Assembly: GCA_019417865.1 (NCBI GenBank)
Contig: DYCW01000224.1
Location: 1 to 6,448 of the forward strand
DNA from: Ruminococcus sp.
GTDB taxonomy: Bacteria > Bacillota > Clostridia > Oscillospirales > Ruminococcaceae
DNA: 6,448 nt
Direction: 5' to 3'
Positions 6,362 to 6,448 of the stretch are shown one piece after another. The notes under the pieces are model-generated. The model did no database searches, had not been told where the DNA came from, and saw only the letters and a program-made list of their open reading frames with translations. The position numbers and the translations under genes are program-made. Within the stretch, counting starts at the first letter, position 1; every line of letters starts with the position of its first letter.

Positions 6362-6366
6362 CTCCT
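6362..6366 (-). promoter_or_regulatory. Strong Shine-Dalgarno of pcrA
   Basis: AGGAG on the - strand, seven bases before the ATG at 6354, inside the purine stretch AGGAGAGGG. It fixes the pcrA start and argues against the in-frame ATG at 6399. Confidence 0.85.
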
Positions 6367-6411
6367 AAATACAAATCTAATGATCAGAATGGGAAACATC
6401 CTTCCGATCCG

Positions 6412-6448
6412 TTATGCATATGAATTGATTCCATACGCAATCCTATAC
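6412..6448 (-). CDS. Possible C-terminal tail of an upstream gene, cut by the window edge
   Basis: Reading leftward from the edge, one frame gives YRIAYGINSYA followed by TAA (6412-6414), 57 bases before the pcrA start. This would suit the end of a gene cotranscribed with pcrA, but eleven codons are far too few to establish a gene. The same stretch could instead hold the pcrA promoter: TTGCGT near 6436-6441 and CATAAC downstream are poor candidates. Confidence 0.2.
   Translation of the reverse strand, partial: YRIAYGINSYA

Noticed and set aside
6355..6399. Upstream ATG at 6399 for pcrA
   Set aside because: The strong AGGAG at 6362-6366 is correctly spaced for 6354, and the 15 extra hydrophobic residues are foreign to PcrA.
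6401..6409. CTTCCGATC resembling the end of the Illumina TruSeq adapter
   Set aside because: Only nine bases match. The flanking bases on both sides differ from the adapter, and the sequence continues without a junction. Coincidence is the simpler reading.

Overview
The window looks like a piece of a Firmicutes (class Clostridia) chromosome, probably a gut Ruminococcaceae/Oscillospirales-type organism. This rests on inference: the moderately A+T-rich sequence, the PcrA-type helicase with a lineage-style insertion, a short pyruvate kinase, and the general look of the proteins. The first 20 bases are not biological. Bases 2-20 are exactly the synthetic Tn5 mosaic end used in Nextera library preparation, so the contig begins with untrimmed adapter and the first gene is cut by it.

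Left part (21-1456, + strand). Two tandem paralogues belong to the Syd branch of the SUKH superfamily: a 5'-truncated copy (21-464) and a complete 190-residue copy (611-1183). They are about 78% identical over 144 aligned residues (hand count), and the differences fall in patches. Each is followed at once by the start of the same small second ORF (MNVYDW.. / MSVYAWENIK..), which is broken in both units. SUKH proteins in Firmicutes commonly act as immunity proteins of polymorphic toxin systems, so this looks like a decaying immunity-type array whose toxin is not in the window. A long perfect-type hairpin with a T-run (1410-1456) ends this block.

Right part (1532-6448, - strand). Three intact housekeeping-type genes are read leftward: pcrA (3970-6354), a metal-dependent amidohydrolase-2 family TIM-barrel protein (3133-3942) 27 bases behind it (18 from an alternative upstream ATG), and pyruvate kinase pyk (1532-2956) after a 176-base gap. 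pcrA and the amidohydrolase very probably share a transcript. pyk may be read through, because no terminator is visible in the gap, or may have its own promoter. pyk and the Syd-like block converge on the 1410-1456 hairpin. A possible C-terminal tail of another - strand gene enters at the right edge.

The genes of the right part are ordinary: glycolysis, DNA repair and replication, and an uncharacterised hydrolase or decarboxylase. The accessory content is the Syd-like array on the left. I see no tRNA, rRNA, CRISPR array, insertion sequence or riboswitch.
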